Source: CAKZNE01 sp964485405 (lineage in GTDB: Bacteria > Bacteroidota > Bacteroidia > Flavobacteriales > Schleiferiaceae). Taken from it: 64,000 bases of DNA. Positions 35,793 through 44,990 of this stretch are shown piece by piece. Below the pieces are notes generated by a model. It did not search any database. It worked only from the letters and a program-made list of their open reading frames with translations, and was not told the origin of the DNA. The stretch's first letter is position 1; each line of letters begins with the position of its first letter. The stretch covers positions 35,482 to 99,481 of the forward strand of contig CAZAJG010000011.1 of NCBI GenBank assembly GCA_964485405.1, written 5' to 3'. A program made the position numbers and the translations under genes.

Positions 35793-36167
35793 TTATACAA
35801 CATTTTTTAGGTCCGTTGATAGTTCAAAGATTTGCTGGATTTGTCGGTAAACGTTGGAGGCGTTTTGATTTAGAAAATAAAAAATAGGGTTGGTGAAAGT
35901 CTTCCGTGCATTTTCTAACAAAGACTCATTTTTACTGAGAAAGATTAAACCCAGATTTTTTTCTTCTAAGGTTTTGATTAAATCCTCGCCATCTCCCAAG
36001 TTCAAACCATCACATGAGCAAATAACCCAATCGTATTTTTCTGATTTCAACTTTTTCAAGGCTCTTCTTGTACATGGAGAGTGTCTTAACTCAAAAGAGC
36101 CACTAAAACGCATCGATAAGAGTGTAAGATGTGTTAGAGGATTGTTGTCAATCAAAAAAGCTTTCAT
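35793..36167 (-). CDS. Degenerate receiver-like protein
   Basis: A 124-residue single-domain protein with the alternating alpha/beta layout of a response-regulator receiver: MKAFLIDNNPLTHL at the first strand, KYDWVICSCDGL at the third, LGLIFLSKNESLL at the fourth. The usual phospho-acceptor Asp after the third strand (LMDxxMP) is replaced by Ser in ICSCDG, and the first acidic pair is DN instead of DD. Phosphorylation is therefore unlikely. It may be a pseudo-receiver or a protein-interaction module. A minus-strand -7 box lies at 36185-36192. Confidence 0.6.
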   Translation of the reverse strand: MKAFLIDNNPLTHLTLLSMRFSGSFELRHSPCTRRALKKLKSEKYDWVICSCDGLNLGDGEDLIKTLEEKNLGLIFLSKNESLLENARKTFTNPIFYFLNQNASNVYRQIQQIFELSTDLKNVV

Positions 36168-36432
36168 ATCATTTGGATTTAATACAAATGTATCTGGAGG
36201 TGGTTTAGATTTGTGTAGAATTAAGACTTTTCTGACAGATTAGTTTTACTACAGGAGGTAGACATTTTACTACAAGCTGTGAAGGCCCCTTTAAGCTAGA
36301 TGGAAAGCGACTTTTCATTTATCTTATCCGTATAACTGTGAAGTAGTTTTTCTTCTTTCAGTACCACGTTCAAGGTGAGCTTTATACGTTCAACTAAATG
36401 CGATTTACTTATCTTTCAGGAAATTCCTTATT
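36168..36432. other. Intergenic region, 265 bases, promoters only
   Basis: Divergent spacer between the receiver-like gene and the M28 peptidase gene. CAAATGTA at 36185-36192 is TACATTTG on the minus strand, an exact -7 box for the receiver-like gene. TATCTTTC at about 36411-36418 may be a -7 box for the peptidase. No RNA gene or further open frame of coding character is seen. Confidence 0.4.
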
Positions 36433-38232
36433 ATGAGAGTTTCTTTACCCTTAGCTATTGTATTTCTATTCTTTGGTTTTACCAGTTTCGGTCAAACGAA
36501 TATCCAAGTATCAAACAGCGAGGTTCATAATATTCTTACTGGTAATTATTCTCCATCACAATATCAGGCTGCTCAAGTATTGGATGAGCATGATCAGATT
36601 TTATGTGAATTGAGAAATCTGATTTCACCAGATTCGCTCAAATCCTATCTCTTGGATATGGATCGGTTTCATACCAGACACACCTATTCTGATACTGTTT
36701 CTCAAGATAGTGGGATAGGCGGTGCAAGGCGATGGGCGCTTCAGAAGTTTAAAAGTATTAGTTCACGAAATGAAAATAGGTTAAGGCCGGCTTATCTTTC
36801 CTTCGATTGGCTGGGTGGATCGTGTGGTGATGGCTTTGGACTTAAGAATATTATGGGTGTTTTACCCGGTAGAGATAGCATCAACAAACCCGTAATTATT
36901 ATAGAAGCACATTTAGATAGTCGTTGCGATCAAGGATGCGATATAGTTTGTGAAGCTAAAGGAATGGAAGATAATGCCAGTGGGTCGGCCTTAGTTTTAG
37001 AGTTGGCAAGAGTAATGAGTAGGTACACTTTTGATGCTACCATTGTATTTATGCTCACAGTAGGCGAGGAGCAAGGTTTGCTAGGAGCACACGCCATGGC
37101 GCAGTATTGCGAAGACAATAGCATTAACCTTAAGGCGGTTCAAAACAATGATGTAATTGGAGGAGTGATTTGCGGAACGCGTTCTTCACCACCAAGCTGC
37201 CCAGTAGAAGGAGATATTGATAGTTTAAATGTGCGTTTATTCTCCAGCGCAGCTCTCAATGGCCCTTACCGCACATTTGCGCGCACTATTAAAATATTTT
37301 ATGAGGAAAAAATGAACGGCCAGCTTCGTTTTCCAATGAGCATAAACGTGATGAACTCTGAAGATAGAGGAGGCCGAGGAGGAGATCATATCCCGTTTAG
37401 AGAAAGAGGATTTAGAAATGTGCGTTTCTCTTCGGCTAATGAACATGGAGATGGAGCGCCTGACTCTAGCTATACGGATAGACAACATACTTCTGATGAT
37501 ATTTTGGGTGTGGATACAGATGGTGATCTGGAAGTTGATAGCTTTTATGTAGATTTTAATTACTTGGCTAGAAATACGATAATCAATGGAGTTACAGCAA
37601 CACTCTTGGCATTAGGGCCTGAAACACCAACGTTTATCTTACATGATGAGCCAACTGGATTAAGGGTAGAAATTACTTCGCAAACTCTTTTATCTGAGTT
37701 TAGAGTAGGTGTGAGAGGAATTAGTGGGGCTGATTTTGATGAAGTATATCGATTTACAGGCACTTCCTTTGTAATTCCCAATCAGCAAGCTAATGGGACT
37801 TATTTTGTAAGTGTAGCTGGTTTGGATGATTACAAGATTATGAGCCCCTTTTCAACGGAACAACGGAAAATATCAGATGCCAATACGCCCCCGGGAACGG
37901 TAGATGATTTTCCATATGCGGTAAATTGTAATCTGGTGGATTTACCGGAATATCAAAAAAGCATAAGCGTTCTTGAGCTTTTAGATGCTTCGCCCAATCC
38001 TTTCACAAAAGAAACTGTTTTTACAGTTGTTGTAAAGGATTTGTCTGAATGGGAAGACACTTATATTGTAGTTGTAGATAACTCAGGTAAAGAGATTAAG
38101 CGTTTAACAGTAAAGGCCCAAATCGGAAATCAGAAAGTCAACTACCAGCATCGAGGTAGAGCGGGTATTCACTATTATAGCCTATTTCGGGGTGGAGTGC
38201 TATTAGACAGTAAAAAGCTCATTATTCATTAA
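36433..38232 (+). CDS. Secreted M28-family metallopeptidase with T9SS type A tag
   Basis: A 599-residue secreted peptidase. The signal peptide ends at GFTSFGQ (about residue 21). Two-zinc site residues are visible in EAHLDSRCD (His, Asp), GMEDNASGSA (bridging Asp), TVGEEQGLLGAH (catalytic Glu and ligand Glu), QNNDVIGG (Asp) and RQHTSDDI (His). Typical specificities are aminopeptidase or carboxypeptidase. Four cysteines lie around the active site (SRCDQGCDIVC). The C terminus is a type A T9SS sorting domain (LLDASPNPFTKETVF ... GIHYYSLFRGG). Confidence 0.88.
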   Translation: MRVSLPLAIVFLFFGFTSFGQTNIQVSNSEVHNILTGNYSPSQYQAAQVLDEHDQILCELRNLISPDSLKSYLLDMDRFHTRHTYSDTVSQDSGIGGARRWALQKFKSISSRNENRLRPAYLSFDWLGGSCGDGFGLKNIMGVLPGRDSINKPVIIIEAHLDSRCDQGCDIVCEAKGMEDNASGSALVLELARVMSRYTFDATIVFMLTVGEEQGLLGAHAMAQYCEDNSINLKAVQNNDVIGGVICGTRSSPPSCPVEGDIDSLNVRLFSSAALNGPYRTFARTIKIFYEEKMNGQLRFPMSINVMNSEDRGGRGGDHIPFRERGFRNVRFSSANEHGDGAPDSSYTDRQHTSDDILGVDTDGDLEVDSFYVDFNYLARNTIINGVTATLLALGPETPTFILHDEPTGLRVEITSQTLLSEFRVGVRGISGADFDEVYRFTGTSFVIPNQQANGTYFVSVAGLDDYKIMSPFSTEQRKISDANTPPGTVDDFPYAVNCNLVDLPEYQKSISVLELLDASPNPFTKETVFTVVVKDLSEWEDTYIVVVDNSGKEIKRLTVKAQIGNQKVNYQHRGRAGIHYYSLFRGGVLLDSKKLIIH

Positions 38233-38485
38233 ATGGTTAAAACCTCAATTTTCCAGTAAACAGACGGAGCTAAGAGTAGCTATTTAAAACATCTTGCACA
38301 AAGATCTCCATCTTTTGGTGTCCTATTTTAATCTGTATGGCCTCTGAACAGCTTTATGTGTTTAGAGTGTACGTTCATATACTCAAACAAACATCTTGTA
38401 TATACCGTCTAGGGAAAAACAATTGAATGCAACATCTTTGGGTGTTACTTAATTTTTACTAACCCTTTTTGAAATAAAATACATC

Positions 38486-40246
38486 ATGCGTTTCTATTCT
38501 TTTCTAATTGTTTTTTTCTGTTTTTTTAATCAAAACCTCACAGCTCAATGTGTTTTTGATACCCATTACGCGCTAAAAAGAGACTTTGTTCTTTCTGACT
38601 ATCAGTTTGGAGGAAATACGTTTAAATCTACTGAAGATAGATTCGTATTTGATGTACAAAATGACGTTTATACGGTAGATATAAGCAGTTCGAGTACGAG
38701 TGTAGAATGGCTTACCTTTTCAGTAAATGGTTCAGCCTATTTTAACTCACCTCAACTGTTAACCGTAAACAATGGCATGACATTAAATTTGCGGGGAAAG
38801 CTAAAGGATGATATTACGTGTTCAGGAATTCAAGTGAATGTTGAATTGAAGAAAAATGGATCCATTGTATGTACTGATTATATTTTACTAGTCAGTAACA
38901 TTTGCCCAAGTCATTTTAGTAGATGGACGCAAAAGGATATTGTTGCTTATCGATTAAGTCCAGATTTAGAAGTATCAGGCGGTATTTTTCATATTGGTGG
39001 TGATCAGGAGTTTTACATTGTAGAGTATGATGATGCAAATTTAGGAACGCAGAACTCGATGTATAATACTTATGGGAATTCATTATTTACACATGAATTT
39101 GCTCAGGACTTTTTTGGAAACAGACAACCGGTTAGACAAAGCACTAATATTGAACATGAAAATGGACTTATTTATGTGGTCGGAGCGGATAATAAGATTT
39201 ATTACACTTTTTGGGATCCGCAGGATAGGTATGTATACTATTTAATTAATGGAAATCTTAATGTTCGTTCAGATTCTCATATTGAAGCAGGAACTGATGG
39301 TAAGGTTTTTTATATTGATGATGAGGGCAATCTGAGCAATGTTTTTGGGAGCACATGGCAACATGGCCCATTAAATGTAAATGCTCCCAAGGCCGTTGAA
39401 AACTCTGACTTTGTGAAAGGAGATTATAACAATTTGTTTTACGTTGATGCTCTTTNNNNNNNNNNTTACCGTATTGTAGAAATGAAATGGGATGGAGCTA
39501 GTTGGAGCTGGCTTCCTACAGTTTTACCAGGTATACCAACAACTAGTCCCGGTACGGAAATGACCTATGATAATGGGCGACTTTTTTATGTTGGATCAGA
39601 TAAAAAAATACATATTCTTGATGGGCCTTCTCATATTCACTCCACTCTTGGTTCTGCACCATTGGCTGAGTCTAGTAACAATCGAACCGGTCTGGATGCT
39701 AAAGGCGATGCTTTGGTTTATGTTTCAGACAATAGAGATTTAATACGTTTTGAGCTCGATCAACATGGTAACTGGAGTCAGGATTTTAGAATGCCTTCAT
39801 GTACTCGGGTAGCTATGGGTTCAGACATTGATTACAGTAACTACGCTGAACGTATTTACTACAAAAATGGGATAGACTATGAGTTACACTACATTTCTCT
39901 ATCCAGCTGCGCAGAGGAGATGCATGGAAAAACAGATCCTGAAGAACCCATTATTGAGATTGAGGAAGAGAGATTTAAAACTCAAACGCACATAGCGGAA
40001 AACGAGAACCATACTAAAGAGAGTTTTTATCCTAACCCTGTTGAAAGCTCATATGGCAGCTTAAACTTCAGCTTAAATGGTTCTTTTTCCTACGAGTTGT
40101 ACAATGTGAACCAAAAACTAATCAAAGAAGGAAATATGGAGAACTCTAAAGTGAATATAGAAGGTTTAGGGAGAGGGCTTTACATCATCAAATGGAAAGA
40201 TTTGAACACGAATTCTAAGGGCAGTTCTAAGATTGTAGTTTACTAA
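38486..40246 (+). CDS. T9SS type A secreted protein with propeller-like repeats (contains assembly gap)
   Basis: About 582-586 residues, signal peptide about 1-20 (FLIVFFCFFNQNLTA). From about 140 to 470 several repeats carry the pattern 'hydrophobic-Tyr-Val-x-x-Asp/Gly-x-x-Lys/Leu-Ile': LIYVVGADNKIYYTF, KVFYIDDEGNLSNVF, RLFYVGSDKKIHIL and LVYVSDNRDLIRF. This suggests a beta-propeller, possibly a lectin. A type A T9SS tag ends it (SFYPNPVESSYGSL ... GLGRGLYIIKW). The 10-N gap at 39456-39465 lies in a repeat. Merging the flanks by the shared TT gives FYVDALYRIVEMKW in frame, matching the length of the other repeats. Confidence 0.75.
   Translation: MRFYSFLIVFFCFFNQNLTAQCVFDTHYALKRDFVLSDYQFGGNTFKSTEDRFVFDVQNDVYTVDISSSSTSVEWLTFSVNGSAYFNSPQLLTVNNGMTLNLRGKLKDDITCSGIQVNVELKKNGSIVCTDYILLVSNICPSHFSRWTQKDIVAYRLSPDLEVSGGIFHIGGDQEFYIVEYDDANLGTQNSMYNTYGNSLFTHEFAQDFFGNRQPVRQSTNIEHENGLIYVVGADNKIYYTFWDPQDRYVYYLINGNLNVRSDSHIEAGTDGKVFYIDDEGNLSNVFGSTWQHGPLNVNAPKAVENSDFVKGDYNNLFYVDALXXXXYRIVEMKWDGASWSWLPTVLPGIPTTSPGTEMTYDNGRLFYVGSDKKIHILDGPSHIHSTLGSAPLAESSNNRTGLDAKGDALVYVSDNRDLIRFELDQHGNWSQDFRMPSCTRVAMGSDIDYSNYAERIYYKNGIDYELHYISLSSCAEEMHGKTDPEEPIIEIEEERFKTQTHIAENENHTKESFYPNPVESSYGSLNFSLNGSFSYELYNVNQKLIKEGNMENSKVNIEGLGRGLYIIKWKDLNTNSKGSSKIVVY
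39456..39465. other. Assembly gap (10 N) inside the propeller-like gene
   Basis: Ten undetermined bases. The left flank ends CTCTTT and the right flank begins TTACCG. Sharing the two T bases keeps the frame (Asp-Ala-Leu-Tyr-Arg-Ile); a simple end-to-end join would create a stop (TTG TAG). The gap is probably an unmerged contig end rather than missing sequence, though a 2-base overlap alone is weak evidence. Confidence 0.7.
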
Positions 40247-40293
40247 AAATCATATGTATAGGGGTATTTCTCAACGGGCAGTTGCAGTAAAAG

Positions 40294-41830
40294 CTATAAG
40301 TTTTTGAATTTAATTTTGAGATAATAGAATTGAGCATTTTCCTCATTGGAAAAAGCATCTTCAACTTCTTTTACTTTAAGTATAAACTCATTATCAGAGA
40401 GCCAATAAACACTTTTGTCATTTGGTAAATTCCAATTGATGAATTCAACTTTAGCGTACACTCTGAACGTATTATTTTTAATAGGAATGAATTCGATTAA
40501 TGAGGTGCCCTCATCGTAGGTAAAAGGTGTTTTGAGGCTGATAGCCATCTTACGGTTGGGGGATAGGAAAGGATATTCTTCAAAAGAAAAAATAGTATCT
40601 CCATTCTTCTTATCCAAAAGATCAAAATGATGATCTTCAAAAAAAGAGTTAAGAATGAGATAGGCGTCCTCAAAGTTCTTACTCTTAAATTTTTGATAGT
40701 GTTGGGTTGGAGAATACTCCCTGTTTTCATACACGGTATCTTTTAAAACCCGTGAGCTTCCATCGTCAAAGTTCAACTTTATCCCATCTTCCGAGTTTGT
40801 TTGGTAGTGTTGCTCTATAAAGCTTTCTCTTTTTTGAATTTTAGATTCATAATCTGAGAGTTTTACGCGTTTGATATCCAAGAACTCTTTCAGGTTTATA
40901 TTGGATTTATAAGCGGAGTTTTTACCTATGTAGAGGCTTTCCCATTGATAAGGCTTGTTGTACGTATAATCATAACTATCTTCTCCATAAGCTTCGGTTT
41001 GTCCAATATTCACAAATAAGAAACCTTCAAAAACATAGCCTGAAGGGTAGGAATAACTTGGAACCTGGAGGTGACACTGAAAAGCATCATAATCTAAAAT
41101 TACTTTTGCTTTTCTACCTGAAACCCTACGACCTTCATCAAAAAAACTGGTGCTGTCTCCTATGTNNNNNNNNNNCTATGTATTCTAAAATGTCTACCTC
41201 TGCGCCAAAGTCAAACTTTCCAATACGTTTTCCTTCTTTATCTCTTATAATCAAGCCATTTCTAGCTTTCACCATTCTTGAATGAATATATATACCTTCT
41301 CTTCTTAGTTGTTCTCTACTTTTACCTTGCTGCGCTACTATTTTACCCGTATCGGTAAAGAGAAATCTTCTGTGAGAAGTTCTATTTCCTACTTTGGTGT
41401 CTGAGAATAGTTCCTTCGATCGAATACGTGTTTGTTTAAAATCATCTTCCGAATGATAGTAGGATGTGAGGTGTGTCCCCGTAATCTTAAAATCTGGACT
41501 GTAATTAACTAAAAAAGAAGTGGGCTTTTTAGGATTTGTCCAAATCCGAAATACTACAGTTTGAAAGCTTTCTTTGAGTTGCAACCTATAAGCAACATAA
41601 ACCTTTGCAAGCATGAGATTATCTTTAACCTCCTTTACCTGATCTAGCGATAGTAGTTTTTTGTGCTCTTCAGAAAGAGCCATGTTTTTAGGTTCCGAAA
41701 GACCTTTAACATTTTCAATTTTAAAAGCCGTATTTAAGGGGTATGCTTCTAAAATATCAGCAGCAGATTGAGCCCTTACGGATGAAGATAACGCTACAGA
41801 AAAAAGGAGAAAAAAGGATATCGGTTTCAT
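40294..41830 (-). CDS. Exported SH3-like-domain protein of unknown function, split by an assembly gap
   Basis: It appears as two fragments on either side of the N run but is one gene. Reading from ATG 41830 (signal peptide KPISFFLLFSVALSSSVRA), the frame reaches DILEYI at the gap and resumes on the other side as GDSTSFFDEGRRVSG. Both flanks carry CTATGT on the plus strand; merging them gives an uninterrupted frame of 506 codons plus stop. A bacterial SH3-like domain spans the join (GLIIRDKEGKRIGKFDFGAE ... GYVFEGFLF). The C-terminal third has no recognised domain. No T9SS tag. Probably periplasmic. Confidence 0.8.
41166..41175. other. Assembly gap (10 N) inside the SH3-like gene
   Basis: Both flanks show the same six bases (CTATGT-N10-CTATGT). 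Collapsing them restores the reading frame and a complete SH3-like domain, so the gap is probably spurious. Confidence 0.8.
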
Positions 41831-41933
41831 TTTAAGGCTTATTTTTCCTAAGGTACTCAAGTATTAAGCCAAAATAAGATTTTAGCGGTTTAAAAAAGGT
41901 GAGTATTTTGGAGGCTCAATCAAAATCTAACCC

Positions 41934-42389
41934 ATGAAGAAATGCCTTTTTCTTTTTGTTTTGGCTATCGTTTGGAGTTGCTCAAGTCCTTTAGAAACGG
42001 AGCTTGGAAATGAATCTCCAGAGCTCATCCAAAACTTTTTAATCCAAACAAAGAGCTTAGAAGATGCGGATTTGAAAAAGCCCATTCAAGCTTTTACCAA
42101 GGCTGCTGATAGTTCGTTTGCTGAAAAAATGGTGGTTACCAAAACCAATATGAAGGAGGTATTAAAAAGAGCTGAGGCCTATGCATACTGTGTTCTTGTA
42201 ACGGAAGATCATACCCTTGTTAAATTCTCGGATACGAAGGATTGTAAAAGCTCAGGCTCTTGGGGCGTATGTATGCCTATGGGAGAGGGATACATCAAAA
42301 AAGGCGATTTAGAGTTTCAAAAGGACTATATCAACAATATTATCGGATTGCCGGACGATCAGAAACGCATGGCTTATTTCTTTAATTGA
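41934..42389 (+). CDS. Small lipoprotein of unknown function
   Basis: A 151-residue protein with a lipoprotein signal (LFLFVLAIVWSC, Cys at residue 16). The mature part is mostly helical and hydrophilic, with the segment AYCVLVTEDHTLVKFSDTKDC and two further cysteines near residues 103 and 112 that could form a disulfide. I recognise no family. It precedes the acyltransferase gene by 34 bases and may be co-transcribed with it. Confidence 0.65.
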   Translation: MKKCLFLFVLAIVWSCSSPLETELGNESPELIQNFLIQTKSLEDADLKKPIQAFTKAADSSFAEKMVVTKTNMKEVLKRAEAYAYCVLVTEDHTLVKFSDTKDCKSSGSWGVCMPMGEGYIKKGDLEFQKDYINNIIGLPDDQKRMAYFFN

Positions 42390-42423
42390 GTTTGATTTTG
42401 AAACAATCCTCTTACCCCGCTAA

Positions 42424-43575
42424 ATGAAAGTTATAGACCGTTTTCATAGTAAACACGAAAAACGCATTGTTGGCTTAGACATTTTACGAACCTTGGCCAT
42501 TTTATTGGTTGTATACGTGCACGGGCGACTCTTGTTGCCGGAGGATATGCAAGTTGGTTATATGAGAGGACGCATCTTTAAGATTAGCGGTGTAGCCGTC
42601 TTTTTTGTTTTAAGTGGCTTCTTAATTGGCAATATCCTTATTCGGTTAATAAGAAACACGGATTTCCTGCTTAAAGATCTGATCAATTTCTGGATCAGAA
42701 GATGGTTTAGAACACTGCCCAATTACTTTTTGATGTTGTTTGTATTAATCATACTCACCGCAGTAATAGACTGGCCTTGGTATGGCTTTAGTTACAAATA
42801 CTTCTTTTTTATCCAGAACTTAAGTGGTCCTCACCCCAACTTTTTTCCCGTAGCATGGAGTCTCTCCGTAGAAGAATGGTTCTACCTGCTTTTCCCTGTA
42901 GTCAGTTTTATATTTTTAAAACTATCCCGGAAAAAGAATGCTTCCATTCTTGCAGCGGTGTTGCTTTTTTTAATCGTTCCTTTTCTATTAAGAGTGGCTA
43001 AATTCGAAAATTGGCAGATTTTAGGAGAATGGTTAGAAGAGGCGCAGTATCGTAAAACCCTTTTGTTGCGATTGGATAGTTTGATGTTTGGCTTTTTAGG
43101 AGCTTTTTTATTTTCCACTTTTCCTAAATTTTGGAAAAAAGTAAGGTATTACCTTCTGGCAGTTGGTTTAGTGTTGCTTGTTTCCTACGTTCGAGTTCGG
43201 CTCATGAAGTACACCTACTTCCCTTTGCTCTACAACCTAGACTCAATCACCATATTATGCCTATTGCCGTTCTTATCTCAACTAAAAACCACCCGTTTAA
43301 AATGGTTGGATAGTAGCTTTATCTTTATCAGTGTAATTTCTTATTCCATGTATTTGGTGCACTTAACATGGGTAAGGCAATTTACCCTTCCCTTAATCTC
43401 CATTACCTTGGGTTATGAAAATGCACCCAAAGAAGAAATTTATGGGACGAACCTCATTTTGTATTGGGGTCTTACCATTGTATTCTCCTATCTCTTATAT
43501 CGATTTTTTGAACAGCCTGTAACGGAGTTAAGAGAGAGGTTTAGTAGAAAAGAAGCTGTAAATAAGCAACAATAG
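42424..43575 (+). CDS. Acyltransferase 3 family (OafA/YrhL-like) membrane protein
   Basis: A 383-residue protein with about ten membrane helices. It starts with a basic RFHSKHEKRIVGLDILRTLA, typical of acyltransferase 3. The catalytic His is in LVVYVHGRLLLP (about residue 38). Conserved pieces are FKISGVAVFFVLSGFLIG and FFPVAWSLSVEEWFYLLFP. Such enzymes O-acylate extracellular glycans, LPS or exopolysaccharides, using an acyl donor from the cytoplasm. The C terminus ends in FFEQPVTELRERFS. No glycan biosynthesis cluster is adjacent, so the substrate is unknown. Confidence 0.9.
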   Translation: MKVIDRFHSKHEKRIVGLDILRTLAILLVVYVHGRLLLPEDMQVGYMRGRIFKISGVAVFFVLSGFLIGNILIRLIRNTDFLLKDLINFWIRRWFRTLPNYFLMLFVLIILTAVIDWPWYGFSYKYFFFIQNLSGPHPNFFPVAWSLSVEEWFYLLFPVVSFIFLKLSRKKNASILAAVLLFLIVPFLLRVAKFENWQILGEWLEEAQYRKTLLLRLDSLMFGFLGAFLFSTFPKFWKKVRYYLLAVGLVLLVSYVRVRLMKYTYFPLLYNLDSITILCLLPFLSQLKTTRLKWLDSSFIFISVISYSMYLVHLTWVRQFTLPLISITLGYENAPKEEIYGTNLILYWGLTIVFSYLLYRFFEQPVTELRERFSRKEAVNKQQ

Positions 43576-43614
43576 AATAGGTAGCTTTTAAGTAACTCAC
43601 AAACCCGAAGTTGT

Positions 43615-44970
43615 ATGAAACCATTTTTGATTTTCATTATCAGTTTAGGTAGTCACCTTGTTTACAGTCAGTCATTTAATGTAATGGAGCTTGAGGAGGA
43701 TTATGCTTATTTAATTGATAAGATAGAAGAAATAAACCCGGCTTTAGAAGCATACAATCCAAATTTTGAGAAGGAGGCGAATGCCGTAATGGGAAGTGTG
43801 GAATCCGAGCTAAACCTATTGGATCATTTCGCTAATGTTTCCAGAATAGTTTGTCAGAGTAACGAAGGTCATTTTGGTTTAGGAAATTGGCAGGATACCT
43901 TACATAAAGGATTCCTAAACAATAGCTTCTCCTACTTACCGCTGCATGTAAAAGTGCTCAACAAGCGTTTGTTTATCTGGAACAACTACAGCAGCTCTGA
44001 TTTGGCTCATAAGGGAGATGAGATTTTGAGCATCAATGGTAAATCAACCGCAGAGGTGATCAATGAATTGTTTCAATACATCCCTTCGGATGGGCAAATT
44101 GAAACCTATAAGGAGAAACAGTTGGGTTCTGGCTTTAATTGGATGTACTATCTGTATTTAGGCCAGCCGAAGCAGTTCAAATTGATTTTAAAAGGATATG
44201 AATCCAAGCAGGAGAAGGAAGTAGAAATCTCAGCCATTACACGTTCCGAAATGGGGCGCAACTACAAAAGCAGAAATACCACACCTACCGTAAAAGAAGA
44301 GAAGGCAGGCCAACAGGAAGTATTTGAGAATTCTATAGGAGATAGTTACGCTTTACTCACCTTAAAAACGTTTAACCGAGCAAAGCTTGAAAAACACGAT
44401 ATAAAAGCAGCTAAACTCTTTAAGTCTATTTTTAAAGACTATCAGGAAAGGGAAGTTCGCCATTTAATTATTGACCTTAGAGACAATTCAGGAGGAAGAA
44501 AAGAGTTTCCAATCGGTATTCTTCCTTTTGTTCTCCAACAAGACAAAAAGGGGATATACCAAACCGCGATTTCTTGGAAAGGAAAAGAAAAAAACTACAA
44601 ACTCCCATCCAAAAGCAAATATGCGTTTACCGGAACCATATATGTTTTGGTAAATGGTGGTACGTATTCAGCGGGTTCCGTTATGGCTCGATATTTAAAG
44701 GAGTATGGAAACGCTATTGTGATCGGTGATGAAACGGGGACCCGTTATGAGGGCTTTGCAGCGGGATCAGAGGAAATAATTTTTCTTCCGCATTCTGGTT
44801 TTCGGATTTCTATTCCAAGATATTGGAAGAAGTTCCCAGAATCAGATGTACAGAAGACTACAAACAAAGGTTTGTTACCAAACTACTCGGTTAAGTATAC
44901 CATCCGAGATTTGATGGAAAAGAAGGATTTGGAGATGGAAAAAGCAACTGAGCTTATCCAAAAAGGATAA
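43615..44970 (+). CDS. S41 family serine peptidase
   Basis: A 451-residue exported protein; signal peptide about 1-18 (FLIFIISLGSHLVYS). A PDZ-like region is suggested by LAHKGDEILSINGKSTAEV (about 124-142). The tail-specific-protease-like core starts near residue 240 (SYALLTLKTFNR) and includes VRHLIIDLRDNSGG, and the presumed catalytic serine in VNGGTYSAGSVMARYL (about 345-360) with VIGDETGTRYEG following. No T9SS tag, so it is likely periplasmic. Substrate unknown. Confidence 0.85.
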   Translation: MKPFLIFIISLGSHLVYSQSFNVMELEEDYAYLIDKIEEINPALEAYNPNFEKEANAVMGSVESELNLLDHFANVSRIVCQSNEGHFGLGNWQDTLHKGFLNNSFSYLPLHVKVLNKRLFIWNNYSSSDLAHKGDEILSINGKSTAEVINELFQYIPSDGQIETYKEKQLGSGFNWMYYLYLGQPKQFKLILKGYESKQEKEVEISAITRSEMGRNYKSRNTTPTVKEEKAGQQEVFENSIGDSYALLTLKTFNRAKLEKHDIKAAKLFKSIFKDYQEREVRHLIIDLRDNSGGRKEFPIGILPFVLQQDKKGIYQTAISWKGKEKNYKLPSKSKYAFTGTIYVLVNGGTYSAGSVMARYLKEYGNAIVIGDETGTRYEGFAAGSEEIIFLPHSGFRISIPRYWKKFPESDVQKTTNKGLLPNYSVKYTIRDLMEKKDLEMEKATELIQKG

Positions 44971-44990
44971 ACTCAGTGCTTGAAATGGGA

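Noticed and set aside
38427..38450. Third copy of the TGCAAC palindrome (ATGCAAC ... GTGTTAC)
   Set aside because: Arms do not match and the spacing is wrong; not a member of the 3-base-centre family.
41138..41860. Frameshift or pseudogene at the N run in the SH3-like gene
   Set aside because: The disruption disappears when the six duplicated flanking bases are merged.
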